NCBI GenBank assembly: GCA_028819475.1
Contig: JAPPLJ010000005.1
Span: 21,899 to 85,898, forward strand
DNA from: Rhodospirillaceae bacterium
Lineage (GTDB): Bacteria > Pseudomonadota > Alphaproteobacteria > Bin65
Length of the DNA: 64,000 bases
Direction: 5' to 3'
How positions within the stretch are numbered: the first letter of the stretch is position 1; every line of letters begins with the position of its first letter. The notes under the pieces were generated by a model. The model did no database searches. It was not told where the DNA came from and saw only the letters and a program-made list of their open reading frames with translations. This document shows, piece after piece, positions 10,016 through 20,076 of this stretch. The position numbers were made by a program, and so were the translations under genes.

Positions 10016-11083
10016 TTGACTAGCCATTCCGCCGCCGATACCGCCGCCGATTCAGTTGCGATGGCGCCGGCCGACAACACCGCAAATCTTGTGACCGGCG
10101 AAGCGCCTGACAAGGCCGTGGCCGAACTGGAACAGCTGGGCGAAACGCTCACCCGGGTCCGCGACGGCATCGAACGCATAATTTTCGGCCAGCGGGACGT
10201 GGTCGAACAGACGCTGGTGACGCTGCTGTCCGGCGGACACGTCCTGCTCATCGGCGTGCCGGGCCTGGCCAAGACCAAGCTGGTCGAGACCCTGTCGACC
10301 GTGCTGGGCCTCGAGACCAACCGCATCCAGTGTACGCCCGACCTGATGCCGGCCGATATCCTGGGTTCCGAAGTGCTGGAAGAGCAGGAAGGCGGCCGGC
10401 GCGCGTTCCGGTTCATCGAAGGGCCGGTTTTCTGCCAGCTGCTGATGGCCGACGAAATCAACCGGGCGAGCCCGCGGACCCAGTCGGCGCTTTTGCAGGC
10501 GATGCAGGAGCACCGGGTTTCGATCGCCGGGAAATACCACGCCCTGCCCGAGCCGTTCCACGTCCTCGCCACCCAGAACCCGCTGGAACAGGAAGGCACC
10601 TATCCGCTGCCGGAGGCGCAGCTCGACCGTTTCCTGCTGCAGGTCGATGTCGGCTATCCGGAGCTGGCGTCCGAACGGCAGATGCTCCTGGCGACGACCG
10701 GCGTGACCGAGGAAAAGCCCGTCCCGGTCATCGCGCCGGAAGCGTTGCGCAAGGCCCAGCGCCTGATCCGCCAGATTCCGGTCGGCGAAAGCGTGCTCGA
10801 GGCGATCCTGAGCCTGACGCGCCGGGGCCGGCCGGAATCGACCGATCTCGACGCCGTGACGGAGCATGTCGCCTGGGCGCCCGGCCCGCGCGCCAGCCAG
10901 GCGCTGATGCTGGCCTGCCGCGCCCGCGCCGTCATGCACGGACGGCTGGCGCCGTCGGTCGACGATGTCGTCGCGCTCGCCCCGCCGGTGCTGCGGCACC
11001 GCATGGCGCTCAATTTCGCGGCGCGGGCCGACGGAATCACGGTCGAACACGTGATCGGGCAGATGTGCGATCCCCTGCGTTAG
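10016..11083 (+). CDS. MoxR-family AAA+ ATPase
   Basis: Cytoplasmic AAA+ ATPase of the MoxR group, thought to act as a chaperone with von Willebrand-type partner proteins. Walker A GVPGLAKTK, Walker B LLMADEINRASPRTQSALLQ, and sensor 1 FHVLATQNPLEQEGTYPLPE are all present, with the C-terminal lid ending MALNFAARADGITVEH. A TTG at 10016 with GGAGA six bases before it is taken as the start; the first ATG, at 10061, has no visible ribosome site. First gene of a four-gene operon with DUF58, DUF4159 and a membrane protein, a standard MoxR gene set. Confidence 0.92.
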   Translation: MTSHSAADTAADSVAMAPADNTANLVTGEAPDKAVAELEQLGETLTRVRDGIERIIFGQRDVVEQTLVTLLSGGHVLLIGVPGLAKTKLVETLSTVLGLETNRIQCTPDLMPADILGSEVLEEQEGGRRAFRFIEGPVFCQLLMADEINRASPRTQSALLQAMQEHRVSIAGKYHALPEPFHVLATQNPLEQEGTYPLPEAQLDRFLLQVDVGYPELASERQMLLATTGVTEEKPVPVIAPEALRKAQRLIRQIPVGESVLEAILSLTRRGRPESTDLDAVTEHVAWAPGPRASQALMLACRARAVMHGRLAPSVDDVVALAPPVLRHRMALNFAARADGITVEHVIGQMCDPLR

Positions 11084-11098
11084 CCGCAGACCGGACCG

Positions 11099-11986
11099 AT
11101 GGCAGGCCCCGCTCCCCGATTTGCCGTCCGGCGCCAGGCCGAGACCAGCGCGAGCCGGCTGCCGCCGCTGCTGATGGCGGCGCACCGCGTCGCCGCTACC
11201 GTCGACCAGGGCGTCCACGGCCGCAGGCGGGTCGGGCTGGGCGAAACTTTCTGGCAGTTCCGGCGTTACGAGACCGGCGATTCCGTGCGCAGCATCGACT
11301 GGCGCCAGTCGGCCAAATCGGACCGTCTCTACGTCCGCGAGACCGAATGGGCGGCGGCGCAGAGCGTCTGGCTGTGGCGCGACGCCTCCGCGTCGATGCG
11401 CTGGTCCTCGGCGCGCGGCCTGCCGGAAAAGCGCGACCGGGCGGACCTGATGCTTCTGGCGCTGGCGTCCCTGCTCACCCGGGCCGGCGAACGGATCGGC
11501 CTGCTCGGCATCGACGAACGCCCGTCCGCCAGCAGCGTTGCGCTGGACCGCATGGCGTTCAACCTGCTCGGCGACGCACTGGAGCGGCAGTCGCTGGATC
11601 TGCCGCACTTCGAAAACCTGCCGCGCTACAGCCATCTGGTCCTGTTCGGCGACTTCCTGAGCCCGCTGGAAGACATCGACCGGCGGTTGCGCCAGTTCGC
11701 CGGCAACCGGATCGGCGGGCACGTCGTGCAGGTGCTCGACCCGGCGGAGGCCGACCTGCCGTTCGGCGGCCGGACGCGCTTCGAAGGTCTGGAGGACGAG
11801 GGCCGCATCCTGATCAAGCGCGTCGAGAACGTCCGCAGCGAGTATATCGACCGGATGACCGAGCATCAGGCCGGCCTGCGCGACATCGCCCGCAGCATCG
11901 GCTGGTCCTTCACCGTCCACATGACCGACCGGGCGCCGGAGCGTACGCTGCTGGCGCTCTATGTGCGCATGGCGGCCGCCGAATGA
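11099..11986 (+). CDS. DUF58 domain protein (MoxR partner)
   Basis: Cytoplasmic DUF58/VWA-like protein of 295 residues that accompanies MoxR ATPases. The family core is plain: the GRRRVGLGETFWQFRRYETGD stretch (quoted in part: GETFWQFRRYETGD), VRSIDWRQSAKSDRLYVRE, then WLWRDASASM. The carboxy half holds the HLVLFGDFLSP segment of the VWA-like fold. It begins 15 bases after moxR and ends just before the DUF4159 gene, so it is co-transcribed. Its precise partner protein is unknown. Confidence 0.9.
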   Translation: MAGPAPRFAVRRQAETSASRLPPLLMAAHRVAATVDQGVHGRRRVGLGETFWQFRRYETGDSVRSIDWRQSAKSDRLYVRETEWAAAQSVWLWRDASASMRWSSARGLPEKRDRADLMLLALASLLTRAGERIGLLGIDERPSASSVALDRMAFNLLGDALERQSLDLPHFENLPRYSHLVLFGDFLSPLEDIDRRLRQFAGNRIGGHVVQVLDPAEADLPFGGRTRFEGLEDEGRILIKRVENVRSEYIDRMTEHQAGLRDIARSIGWSFTVHMTDRAPERTLLALYVRMAAAE

Positions 11987-12020
11987 CGGGGGCCGGAATG
12001 AGTGGGCCGGAGAACCGGAC

Positions 12021-14741
12021 ATGCTGACGCTCGGGGCCTTCGCCTTCGCGGCGCCCTGGGTGCTGGCGGCGGCGGCCGGACTGCCGATCCTGTGGTGGCT
12101 GCTGCGCGTGACGCCGCCGGCGCCGAAACTGGTGCGCTTCCCGGCGATCCGCCTGCTCCTGCGCCTCCGGGAGAAGGAAGATACACCGGCGCGCACGCCC
12201 TGGTGGCTCCTTCTGCTGCGCATTCTGGTCGTGCTGCTGCTCATCGTCGGCCTCGCCCATCCGCTGATGAATCCGCAGAAGGGGTTCGAGCAGGACGGCC
12301 CGCTGGTCATCGCGATCGACAACGGCTGGAGCGCGGCGCCGAACTGGCAGGCCCGCCGGAACAGGGTTGCGGAACTGCTGGACAGCGCGGCCCGCCAGGA
12401 CCGGAAGGTCGTTCTGGTCGCGACGGCGCGGCGGATGCCGGACGAAACCGTGCGCGCGTCCAACCTGATGCGGCCGGCCGATGCCCGGGCGGTCTTCCAG
12501 GCCATGAGCCCGCAGCCCTGGCCGGCGGATCACGCCGCGGCGGCGCGGGCGCTGGAAGAACTCGCCAAGCGGGTGCGCAATGCCAACGTCGTCTGGCTGA
12601 CGGACGGGCTGATGCACCGGGATGCGGAGGCCTTCGCCGCTGCGCTGAAGACGATCGGGCGCGTCGAGGCGCTGAGCGACGGCGCGAGCGACCTGCCGCT
12701 CCTGCTTCACCCGGCGCGCCTCGTGGGCACCCGGATCGTCCTGGCCCTGGAACGCGCAGCCGCCGGCCGGCCGGCCGGCTACGACCTTTCGCTGACCGAC
12801 GACAACGGCCGCGGCATCGGCCGGCGGACCGTGACGTTTGAAGCCCGCGAAACAAAGGTCGAGGTTGCGCTCTCGCTGCCGTCCGAACTGCGCAACCGGC
12901 TGGCGCGGGTCTCGGTCGAGCGGCATCGCAGCGCAGGCGCGACCCTGCTGCTCGACGAACGCCTGCGGCGCCGGCCGGTCGGCCTGATCGCGCCGGCGCG
13001 GCTCAACGACAGCCAGCCGCTGATGTCGGACCTGTATTACATCGAGCGGGCGCTTTCGCCGTTCAGCGAAATCCGCAAGGGTCCGGTCTCCCAGCTGCTC
13101 CAGCGGCCGCTCTCGGTCATCGTCCTGCACGACCGGGCGACCCTGACCCGGCAGGCGCGCACCCGGCTCGCCGGCTGGATCGAGGCCGGCGGCCTGCTGG
13201 TCCGCTTTGCCGGCCCCGCCCTGGCCCGGAATCCGGACGCGCTGGTCCCGGTGCGCCTGCGCGGCGGCAACCGGTCGTTCGGCGGCGCCATGACCTGGGC
13301 GCAGCCGCTCGGCCTGTCGCCCTTCGGTGCCGAGAGCCCGTTTGCCGGCCTGGCGATTCCCGGCGACGCCACCGTGAAGCGGCAGGTGCTCGCCGAACCC
13401 GGTATCGACCTCGAGCGCAAGACCTGGGCGCGGCTTCGCGACGGCACGCCCCTGGTCACCGCGGAGCCGCGCGGCAAGGGCCTGCTGGTGCTGTTCCACA
13501 CGATGGCCAACCCCGGCTGGTCGAGCCTGCCGCTGTCCGGCCTCTTCGTCGAAATGCTGCGGCGGACGGTGGCGCTGGGCCGCGGCGTCGCCGAAGCCGG
13601 AACCCACCGGGCGACGCTGGCGCCCTTCCGGGTGCTGGACGGGTTCGGCCGTCTCGGCGAACCGCAGGAGTGGGTCCGGCCGCTCGAGACGGCGCAACTG
13701 CACCGGGCGGTTGTCGGGCCGGCGCATCCGCCGGGCCTCTACGGCGCCCCGGCCAACCGGCGGAGCCTCAACCTGTCGTCCGCGGTGCGGGGGCTGGAGC
13801 CGCTGGCAGCGCTTCCGGCGGGCATTACGCGACTGGCGTATGAGAAAGCGCGCGAGATCGATCTGCGGCCGTGGCTCCTTGTGGCGGCGCTCGCGCTGTT
13901 CCTGCTCGATCTGGCGATCGCTTTCCTGATGCGCGGGCTCGTGCCGCGCCGCGCCGCAGCGGCAGCGGCCGCCCTGTTGTTGCTCGCCGTGCCCGCCGGC
14001 GCCCTGCTGGCGCCGCAGCAAGCGCTGGCCCAGGCCGCGGATCCGGAAGAAGAAGCGATCCGCGCGACCCGCGAAATCGTCTTCGCCTATGTCAGGACCG
14101 GAGACCGGGAGGCCGATCTGGTCAGCCGCCGCGGCCTGATCGGGCTGGGAAACATTCTGGCGTCCCGCACGTCCGTGGAGCCCGGCCCGCCGCACGCCGT
14201 GGACGTGAACGTGGATACGCTCGCCTTCTATCCGCTGCTCTACTGGCCGGTCACGACAGGCCAGGCCGCGCCGGGCCGGAAAGGCAACGCCCGCGTCCAC
14301 ACCTTCCTCGTGAACGGCGGGATGATCGTTTTCGACATCCGGATCCGCAACGGATTTCAGAGCGACGCCCTGAGCAAGCTGGTCGCCGGCCTGAAAATTC
14401 CCGCCTTGCAGCGCACGCCGCCCGACCATGTGCTGACGCGGTCCTACTATCTGCTGCAGCGCTTCCCGGGCCGGCGGACGGGCGCGCCGGTCTGGGTCGC
14501 ACAGCGGGACCAGACGGCGAAGGACGGCGTCTCGCCGGTGATCGTCGGCGCCAACGACTGGGCGACCGCATGGGCGGTCGACCGTGCCGGGCGGCCGATG
14601 TTTCCGGTGCATCCCGGCGGCGAATATCAGCGCGAACTGGCCTACCGGGTCGGCGTCAACATCGTGATGCATGCCCTGACCGGCAACTACAAGTCGGACC
14701 AGGTGCACATCCCGACGATCCTCCGCCGGCTCGGCCAATGA
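12021..14741 (+). CDS. DUF4159 domain protein with BatA-type N-terminus
   Basis: A 906-residue membrane protein. The N-terminus (LGAFAFAAPWVLAAAAGLPI then LRFPAIRLLL-like RFPAIRLLLRLRE) matches the N-terminal BatA/aerotolerance region with two helices; the middle is a periplasmic or cytosolic VWA-like segment, two further helices lie near 13880-14020, and the C-terminal ~230 residues carry the DUF4159 domain (IVFAYVRTGD, NVDTLAFYPLLYWPV, NGGMIVFDIR, HVLTRSYYLLQRFPG). The ATG at 12021 fits the hydrophobic start; the frame is open to 11961. Third gene of the MoxR operon; the family is linked to cell-envelope stress but no reaction is known. Confidence 0.88.
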   Translation: MLTLGAFAFAAPWVLAAAAGLPILWWLLRVTPPAPKLVRFPAIRLLLRLREKEDTPARTPWWLLLLRILVVLLLIVGLAHPLMNPQKGFEQDGPLVIAIDNGWSAAPNWQARRNRVAELLDSAARQDRKVVLVATARRMPDETVRASNLMRPADARAVFQAMSPQPWPADHAAAARALEELAKRVRNANVVWLTDGLMHRDAEAFAAALKTIGRVEALSDGASDLPLLLHPARLVGTRIVLALERAAAGRPAGYDLSLTDDNGRGIGRRTVTFEARETKVEVALSLPSELRNRLARVSVERHRSAGATLLLDERLRRRPVGLIAPARLNDSQPLMSDLYYIERALSPFSEIRKGPVSQLLQRPLSVIVLHDRATLTRQARTRLAGWIEAGGLLVRFAGPALARNPDALVPVRLRGGNRSFGGAMTWAQPLGLSPFGAESPFAGLAIPGDATVKRQVLAEPGIDLERKTWARLRDGTPLVTAEPRGKGLLVLFHTMANPGWSSLPLSGLFVEMLRRTVALGRGVAEAGTHRATLAPFRVLDGFGRLGEPQEWVRPLETAQLHRAVVGPAHPPGLYGAPANRRSLNLSSAVRGLEPLAALPAGITRLAYEKAREIDLRPWLLVAALALFLLDLAIAFLMRGLVPRRAAAAAAALLLLAVPAGALLAPQQALAQAADPEEEAIRATREIVFAYVRTGDREADLVSRRGLIGLGNILASRTSVEPGPPHAVDVNVDTLAFYPLLYWPVTTGQAAPGRKGNARVHTFLVNGGMIVFDIRIRNGFQSDALSKLVAGLKIPALQRTPPDHVLTRSYYLLQRFPGRRTGAPVWVAQRDQTAKDGVSPVIVGANDWATAWAVDRAGRPMFPVHPGGEYQRELAYRVGVNIVMHALTGNYKSDQVHIPTILRRLGQ

Positions 14742-14754
14742 TCCGGGCGCAGAA

Positions 14755-16857
14755 ATGATCGGCGCCGGAACCAGCATCGCCTTTGCGCCGCTGGTGCCCT
14801 GGTGGCTGCTGGCGGCGCTCGCCGGCGCCGCCGCCGCCCTGCTTCTGTTCGGGATTTACAGGAGAGCGCGGGGAATTCTGTACCGGGCCCTGGCGGCGGC
14901 CCTGATCTGGGCGATTCTGGCGAATCCTTCGCTGGTCGACGAAATGCGCGAACCGCTCCCGGATATCGCGGTGGTCGTCGTGGACGAATCGCCCAGCCAG
15001 CGCCTCGAACCGCGCCTCCAACTGAACGCGCAAGCCCTGGCGGCGGTCCGGGAGCAACTGCGCGGGCTGGACAATCTGGAGGTCAGGACCGTCCGGGTCG
15101 GGCTCGACCGCAGGGACGACGGCACCCTGCTGTTCGGGCCGCTCGAGCGCGCGCTCGCCGAAGTGCCGCGCAAGCGCCTGGCCGGCATCGTCGCGATTAC
15201 CGACGGACAGATCCACGACGCGCCCGACGCCGGCAGCAACCCCAGCGGCGGGACCAGCGGCGGGCCCGGCGGCGGGCCGGTCCATTTCCTCCTGACCGGC
15301 AGGAAGAACGAGCGCGACCGGAGACTGGTCGTCGAATCGGCGCCGTCCTACGGCCTGCTCGGCAAACCGCTGACCATGACGATCCGGCTGGACGACAATG
15401 CGGCCCAACCCGGCGGGAACGCCGTTATCCGGATCAAGCGCGATGCCAGGCCATGGCGGCAGATCACCGTCGAGCCGAACGTCAGCGTGCCCGTGGAAAT
15501 CCTGCTCGACCACCGCGGCCAGACCTTTTTCGAGCTGGAAGTGGGCCCCGGCCGCAGCGAACTGACCATGGAGAACAACCGCAAGGTCGTGACGATCAAC
15601 GGCATCCGCGACCGGTTGCGCGTCTTGCTGATATCGGGCGAACCGCACCCGGGCCAGCGCGCCTGGCGCAACATCCTGAAATCGGATCCGGGCGTCGACC
15701 TGGTCCATTTCACGATCCTGCGCCCGCCGGAAAAGCGGGACATGACCCCGGTGAACGAGCTTGCGCTGATTTCGTTTCCGGTGCGCGAACTGTTCCAGGA
15801 AAAGCTCGACCAGTTTCACCTGATCATCTTCGATCGCTACCGCAGGCGCGGCGTCATCCGCGCCCATTTCCTGCAGAATATCGCCGATTACGTCAGGCAG
15901 GGCGGCGCGCTGATGGTGGCCGCCGGGCCGGCCTATGCCGGGCCGCTCAGCCTGGCGCACACGGCGATCGGCCCGTTGCTGCCGGGCCGGCCGACCGGGG
16001 AAGTCTACCGGCGCGGCTTTCGCGCCAAGCGGACGGACCAGGGCAAACGCCATCCGGTGACGTCCCGGCTGTCGGGCGCCGGCGTCGGCCCCGAGCCCTG
16101 GGGCCGCTGGTTCCGCCAGATCGACGCAGACGGGCAGCGCGGCCATATCCTGTTGAGCGGACTCGACGACCGGCCGCTGCTTATTCTCGACCGGGCCGGC
16201 AAGGGGCGCGTGGCCCAGCTGCTGTCGGACCAGGCCTGGCTGTGGGACCGCGGCTTCGAAGGCGGCGGCCCGCAGTCGGAGATGCTGCGCCGCGTTTCCC
16301 ACTGGCTGATGAAAGAGCCTGAACTGGAGGAGGAATATCTCCTCGCCCGGATCCGCGAACGCCGCCTCGAAGTGCTGCGCCGCAGCCTGAAGCCGGTCAA
16401 CCGGGCGGCGCGGGTCACGACGCCCGGCGGCCGGACCCTTTCGGCGCGGCTGAAGGACCGCGGCGACGGCACGGCGACCGGCTCGATCCCGGTCGAGACG
16501 CCCGGCCTGTACCGGGTTGCCGACGGCAAGCTCAACACGATGGTCGCCATCGGCTCGCTCAATCCGCGCGAGATGTCGGACGTCCGCACGTCCGACCGCC
16601 ACGCGCGCCGCACCGTCCTGGCGCGCGGCGGCAGCATCGTCTGGCTTGCGGAAACCGGCGTGCCGGACATCCGCCGCGTGGCGCCGAAGCGGCGCGTCAG
16701 CGGCGCGGGCGGCGTTTCCGGGCGCTGGATCGGCCTGCGGCGGAACGACGACTATGTCGTCACCGGCATCCGCGAGATCCCGCTGCTGGCCGGTTTCCTC
16801 GCCCTCCTGCTGGCCCTGCTGCCGATGCTGTTCGGCTGGCGGCGGGAAAGCCAGTAG
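14755..16857 (+). CDS. membrane protein, glutamine-amidotransferase-like fold, MoxR operon
   Basis: A 700-residue integral membrane protein that closes the MoxR / DUF58 / DUF4159 operon. Two N-terminal helices (LVPWWLLAALAGAAAALLLF; ALAAALIWAILANPS) and one C-terminal helix (LLAGFLALLLALLPMLFGW) enclose a large soluble part. It contains a VWA-like region (DIAVVVVDESPSQ; GIVAITDGQIHDA) and a segment resembling the class I glutamine-amidotransferase-like fold (LRVLLISGEPHPGQRAWRN, ALMVAAGPAYAGPLS). A Gly-rich run, SNPSGGTSGGPGGGP, lies near residue 160. No catalytic triad can be confirmed. The call rests on position and partial resemblance. Confidence 0.75.
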   Translation: MIGAGTSIAFAPLVPWWLLAALAGAAAALLLFGIYRRARGILYRALAAALIWAILANPSLVDEMREPLPDIAVVVVDESPSQRLEPRLQLNAQALAAVREQLRGLDNLEVRTVRVGLDRRDDGTLLFGPLERALAEVPRKRLAGIVAITDGQIHDAPDAGSNPSGGTSGGPGGGPVHFLLTGRKNERDRRLVVESAPSYGLLGKPLTMTIRLDDNAAQPGGNAVIRIKRDARPWRQITVEPNVSVPVEILLDHRGQTFFELEVGPGRSELTMENNRKVVTINGIRDRLRVLLISGEPHPGQRAWRNILKSDPGVDLVHFTILRPPEKRDMTPVNELALISFPVRELFQEKLDQFHLIIFDRYRRRGVIRAHFLQNIADYVRQGGALMVAAGPAYAGPLSLAHTAIGPLLPGRPTGEVYRRGFRAKRTDQGKRHPVTSRLSGAGVGPEPWGRWFRQIDADGQRGHILLSGLDDRPLLILDRAGKGRVAQLLSDQAWLWDRGFEGGGPQSEMLRRVSHWLMKEPELEEEYLLARIRERRLEVLRRSLKPVNRAARVTTPGGRTLSARLKDRGDGTATGSIPVETPGLYRVADGKLNTMVAIGSLNPREMSDVRTSDRHARRTVLARGGSIVWLAETGVPDIRRVAPKRRVSGAGGVSGRWIGLRRNDDYVVTGIREIPLLAGFLALLLALLPMLFGWRRESQ

Positions 16858-16972
16858 CGGGCGGAAAGGGAAATCGGCGGCGTTTGAAATCGAGCAGCGT
16901 CATCCATGGCCGCACACGGCCGCGACTCTCCCGCTAACGTGACGTTATCCGGCGAATTTCAGGGTTTCGCCG

Positions 16973-18472
16973 TCAGATAACCGGTTGCCACTCTTCGCCC
17001 CAGGCGTCCTTCCAGAGCCAGGGGCGGGATGTGTTCGATTTCGGCGCGCCGCCGTTCCAGAGGTCGCGTTCCGGGTCGGCGAACTCGTTGAAGAAGGCGT
17101 CGATCCTCGCGCCGAGTTCGCGTTCGACCGGACCGTACCCGGCCTGCCCGGCCACATTGTTGCGCTCGTCCGGATCGCCGCTCAAATCGTAGAGTTCGTT
17201 CTCGAGCGGATAGGCCCTGCTGCCGTCGAACCTTTTGAAATACGACCATTCCGGCGTTCGGATGACCCGGGTTTCCTCCTGCTCCAGGAACACCTCGTCG
17301 GTCCAGTCGATGTCCTCTCCCGCCATAACGGGGGCGAAACTGCGCGACGGCACGCCGGCCCTGAACCGGTCCTCCCAAAGCCCGAGCATATCCAGGAGGG
17401 TCGCGAAAACGTCGACGCCGCTGACATGCCGGCCGCTGATGCGCCCGCCCGCGATGCCGGTGCCCCACAGGATCAGCGGGATATTGTAGGCGATCCGGAA
17501 CCCGTTCGACGGCCACGTCGCCTGGCCGTGACCCCAGAAACCGTGATGACCCAGGGAGAAGCCGTGATCGGCGGTGAAGATCACCAGGGTGTCGTCGCCG
17601 AAGCCGTTCGCTTCCAGCGCGTCCATGACCCGGCCGACCCGGTCGTCGATCAGCGTGACCTGGGAATAATAATTCCGCAGCGATGTCAGATCGTTCGGAA
17701 GCTGCAGGAGCGAGCTGAAATCCGGCCCCTTTTGCCCCTTGAGCAGATGGGTCGTGGTCAAATTGTAAATCTCTATCGCCTGCTTGCAGAGCCCCTCCCT
17801 CGGAACCGATGTCATGGGCGCGTCCTTGTAAAGCGCCCAAAACTCGTTCTCCGCGGGCCCCTTGATCGACGGCCAGTGGCCGTAAGGGCCGTTGTAGGGC
17901 AGCATCAGAAAGAAGGGCCGGCCGTTCCCGTTCCCGCGGCTCTCGATATAGTCCACGGCCCTGTCGGTAAAGAAATCGACCGAATGTCCATCGAAGATGG
18001 CGGAGCCGCCCTCGCTGCCCGATCCGCCGCCGAACAGCATTTCGTTGCCGTAAAAGCTGAACGTGTGGCCCCGGGCCATTGCGATCCAGTGATCGATTCC
18101 GATTTGCGGCCTGTCGGGCCTGCCGAGATGATACTTTCCGATCATCGCCGTCGCGTAGCCGGCCTCTTTCAGAATTCCCGGCAAGGTCGGGAATTCCTCG
18201 ACGGCGCTCCAGCCCTCCGGCCAGGTGTGCATCAACCGGTCGTCGAGCCAGGTCGCGACGCCGTGCTGGCACGGCATCCGGCCGGTCCAAAGCGACGCGC
18301 GCGACGGCGAGCACATCGCATTGGGGCAATAGGCGTTGTCGAACCGGAGGCCGTCCGACGCCAGGGCGTCTAGGTTCGGCGTATGCAGTTCATCGTTGCC
18401 GTAGCAGCCAACGGCATCCGCAGGCTGGTTGTCGGTCATGATCAGGACGATGTTCGGGTGTTTCGCGGTCAT
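16973..18472 (-). CDS. formylglycine-dependent sulfatase
   Basis: Type I sulfatase of 499 residues; hydrolyses a sulfate ester, substrate unknown. The metal-binding start NIVLIMTDNQ, and the activation motif CSPSRASLWTG (Cys converted to formylglycine) near residue 71 are intact, followed by MIGKYHLG, LMLPYNGPYGHWP, IDDRVGRVMDAL and IFTADHGFSLGHHG (second metal site). The C-terminal WSYFKRFDG...LYDLSGDPDER (short pieces) is typical of the clan. The ATG at 18472 precedes MTAKHPNIVL; no signal peptide is seen, so the enzyme is probably cytoplasmic. No dedicated maturase gene lies in the window. Confidence 0.9.
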   Translation of the reverse strand: MTAKHPNIVLIMTDNQPADAVGCYGNDELHTPNLDALASDGLRFDNAYCPNAMCSPSRASLWTGRMPCQHGVATWLDDRLMHTWPEGWSAVEEFPTLPGILKEAGYATAMIGKYHLGRPDRPQIGIDHWIAMARGHTFSFYGNEMLFGGGSGSEGGSAIFDGHSVDFFTDRAVDYIESRGNGNGRPFFLMLPYNGPYGHWPSIKGPAENEFWALYKDAPMTSVPREGLCKQAIEIYNLTTTHLLKGQKGPDFSSLLQLPNDLTSLRNYYSQVTLIDDRVGRVMDALEANGFGDDTLVIFTADHGFSLGHHGFWGHGQATWPSNGFRIAYNIPLILWGTGIAGGRISGRHVSGVDVFATLLDMLGLWEDRFRAGVPSRSFAPVMAGEDIDWTDEVFLEQEETRVIRTPEWSYFKRFDGSRAYPLENELYDLSGDPDERNNVAGQAGYGPVERELGARIDAFFNEFADPERDLWNGGAPKSNTSRPWLWKDAWGEEWQPVI

Positions 18473-18712
18473 TCCGGTATTCCGTTCCCGATGTTCCAAA
18501 CGGCGGTTCGCAACCCTCCCGGCCCGGGAAGCCCGCACGGCGATCGGGGATTTCTCCGGACAGCATATACATTGCGGCGGTCCGTCTGTCCGCACCCGGT
18601 GCGCGCGGCGGCACTGACGCTCCGGCCGCACCGTGCGGCGCATTTGGCGCTGGCGGGAGGACGGCAGCCGGCTATCCTGCGGCGCGTTTCGGCCTCCGGA
18701 AACCGCTCCGCC

Positions 18713-19720
18713 ATGACCGTCCTGATTACCGGCGTCGCCGGGTTTATCGGCATGAGTTGCGCCGCCGCCCTATTGGCGCGCGGGGATACGGTCGTCGGGA
18801 TCGACAATCTGAACGCCTATTACGATCCCGCGCTGAAGAAGGCCCGGCTGGCCCGGCTGGCGGACCACGACCGGTTCCGGTTCGAGAAGATCGACGTCGC
18901 GGACGCGGACGCGGTCGCACGGACCGTGAACGGCCTTCCGGACGGTTCCGCCGTCCTGCATCTAGCGGCGCAGGCCGGCGTCCGCTATTCGCTGGAGAAC
19001 CCCGGCGCCTACCTGGAAACCAACGTCCGCGGCCAGTTGGCAATCCTGGAGGCGGTCCGCCATCACGGCGGCATCCGGCACCTGACCTATGCCAGCTCGT
19101 CCTCGGTCTACGGCGGCAATACGAAGCTGCCCTTTGCGGCCGGGGACCGGGTCGACCGGCCGATTTCGCTCTATGCCGCGACCAAGCGGTCCGCGGAGTT
19201 GATGAGTTGGTGCTACGCCCATCTCTACGGCCTGCCGCAGACCGGCCTGCGCTATTTCACCGTGTACGGCCCCTGGGGCCGGCCGGACATGTCGGCGTAT
19301 ATTTTCGCCAGGGCGATCCTGATCGGCGAGCCCATCCCGGTCTTCAACCACGGCGACATGCGGCGGGACTTTACCTTCATCGACGATATCGTCGCCGGCA
19401 CGCTGGCTGCGCTGGACCGGACGCCCGGGACAGAGGGGGGGACTGAAGACGGGACGGCGGAAAACGGCGCGCCGCCGCACCGGCTCTACAATCTCGGCAA
19501 CAACCGGCCGGAAGCCCTGATGGACTTCATCGGCGAGATCGAGAAGGCGTGCGGCCGCAAGGCGATCCTCGACATGCAACCCATGCAGCCGGGCGACGTG
19601 AAAGAGACCTGCGCCGACATCGACACCAGCATACGGGACCTGGGGTTCAGCCCGAAGACGACCATCGCCGAGGGCATCCCCCGATTCGTCGCCTGGTTCC
19701 GGGATTATCACGGGATCTGA
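18713..19720 (+). CDS. NAD-dependent nucleotide-sugar epimerase (UDP-glucuronate 4-epimerase type)
   Basis: Extended short-chain dehydrogenase/reductase of 335 residues. It has the Rossmann motif TGVAGFIG at residue 6, NAYYDPALKKARLARL typical of UDP-glucuronate/galacturonate epimerases, the active-site triad elements SSSSVYG and YAATKRSAE (YxxxK), and RYFTVYGPWGRPDMS. The C-terminal YNLGNNRPEALMDFI also fits. A low-complexity Thr/Gly/Glu insert (TPGTEGGTEDGTAENG) interrupts it near residue 245. The product would supply uronic acids for surface polysaccharide. About 240 bases without genes separate it from the divergent sulfatase. Confidence 0.9.
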   Translation: MTVLITGVAGFIGMSCAAALLARGDTVVGIDNLNAYYDPALKKARLARLADHDRFRFEKIDVADADAVARTVNGLPDGSAVLHLAAQAGVRYSLENPGAYLETNVRGQLAILEAVRHHGGIRHLTYASSSSVYGGNTKLPFAAGDRVDRPISLYAATKRSAELMSWCYAHLYGLPQTGLRYFTVYGPWGRPDMSAYIFARAILIGEPIPVFNHGDMRRDFTFIDDIVAGTLAALDRTPGTEGGTEDGTAENGAPPHRLYNLGNNRPEALMDFIGEIEKACGRKAILDMQPMQPGDVKETCADIDTSIRDLGFSPKTTIAEGIPRFVAWFRDYHGI

Positions 19721-19750
19721 GGCCAGGGAGCGGATGAAGCGGATGACGCC

Positions 19751-19897
19751 ATGACGAAGCTGAGCGACCTCAAAAAGCGCTTTATGGAGGATCCTGAATT
19801 CCGGGAGGAATACGCGCGGGCCGATGACGAGTTCGCGCTGATCGAGGCGCTGGTTCGCGCCCACGCGGCGGCGAAGCCAACGCAGGCGGACAACTGA
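19751..19897 (+). pseudogene. HigA-like antitoxin remnant, N-terminal part only
   Basis: A 48-residue frame (MTKLSDLKKRFMEDPEFREE...) whose start resembles the N-terminal helix of XRE-type HigA antitoxins (a DLK..L.DPEFR.EY pattern followed by a second helix, ALVRAHAAAKPTQ). In intact relatives that last segment continues into the helix-turn-helix domain; here a stop follows directly after PTQADN. No HigB toxin lies next to it. It could be a genuine short protein, but truncation is the simpler reading. Confidence 0.5.
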
Positions 19898-20076
19898 ATC
19901 GGCCCGAATAGCGGCGCAAAACCGCCCGAAGGCACACGGCCGACGGCCGTAGCGGGACCGGCGCGAGCCCGCCGCGACCCACGGTTGCGGACATCGCCGC
20001 GGCCTTCGCGCCGCACGCTCCCCGCTCGCAGCAATCCGGGGGTTGCCGCACCGGCGGCGGCCCCCATTTTTCCGGC

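Noticed and set aside
10052..12505. An 817-residue open frame on the minus strand opposite moxR and the DUF58 gene
   Set aside because: It is low-complexity Arg/Gly/Ala-rich sequence caused by high GC in the third codon positions of the real genes, with no recognisable motif.
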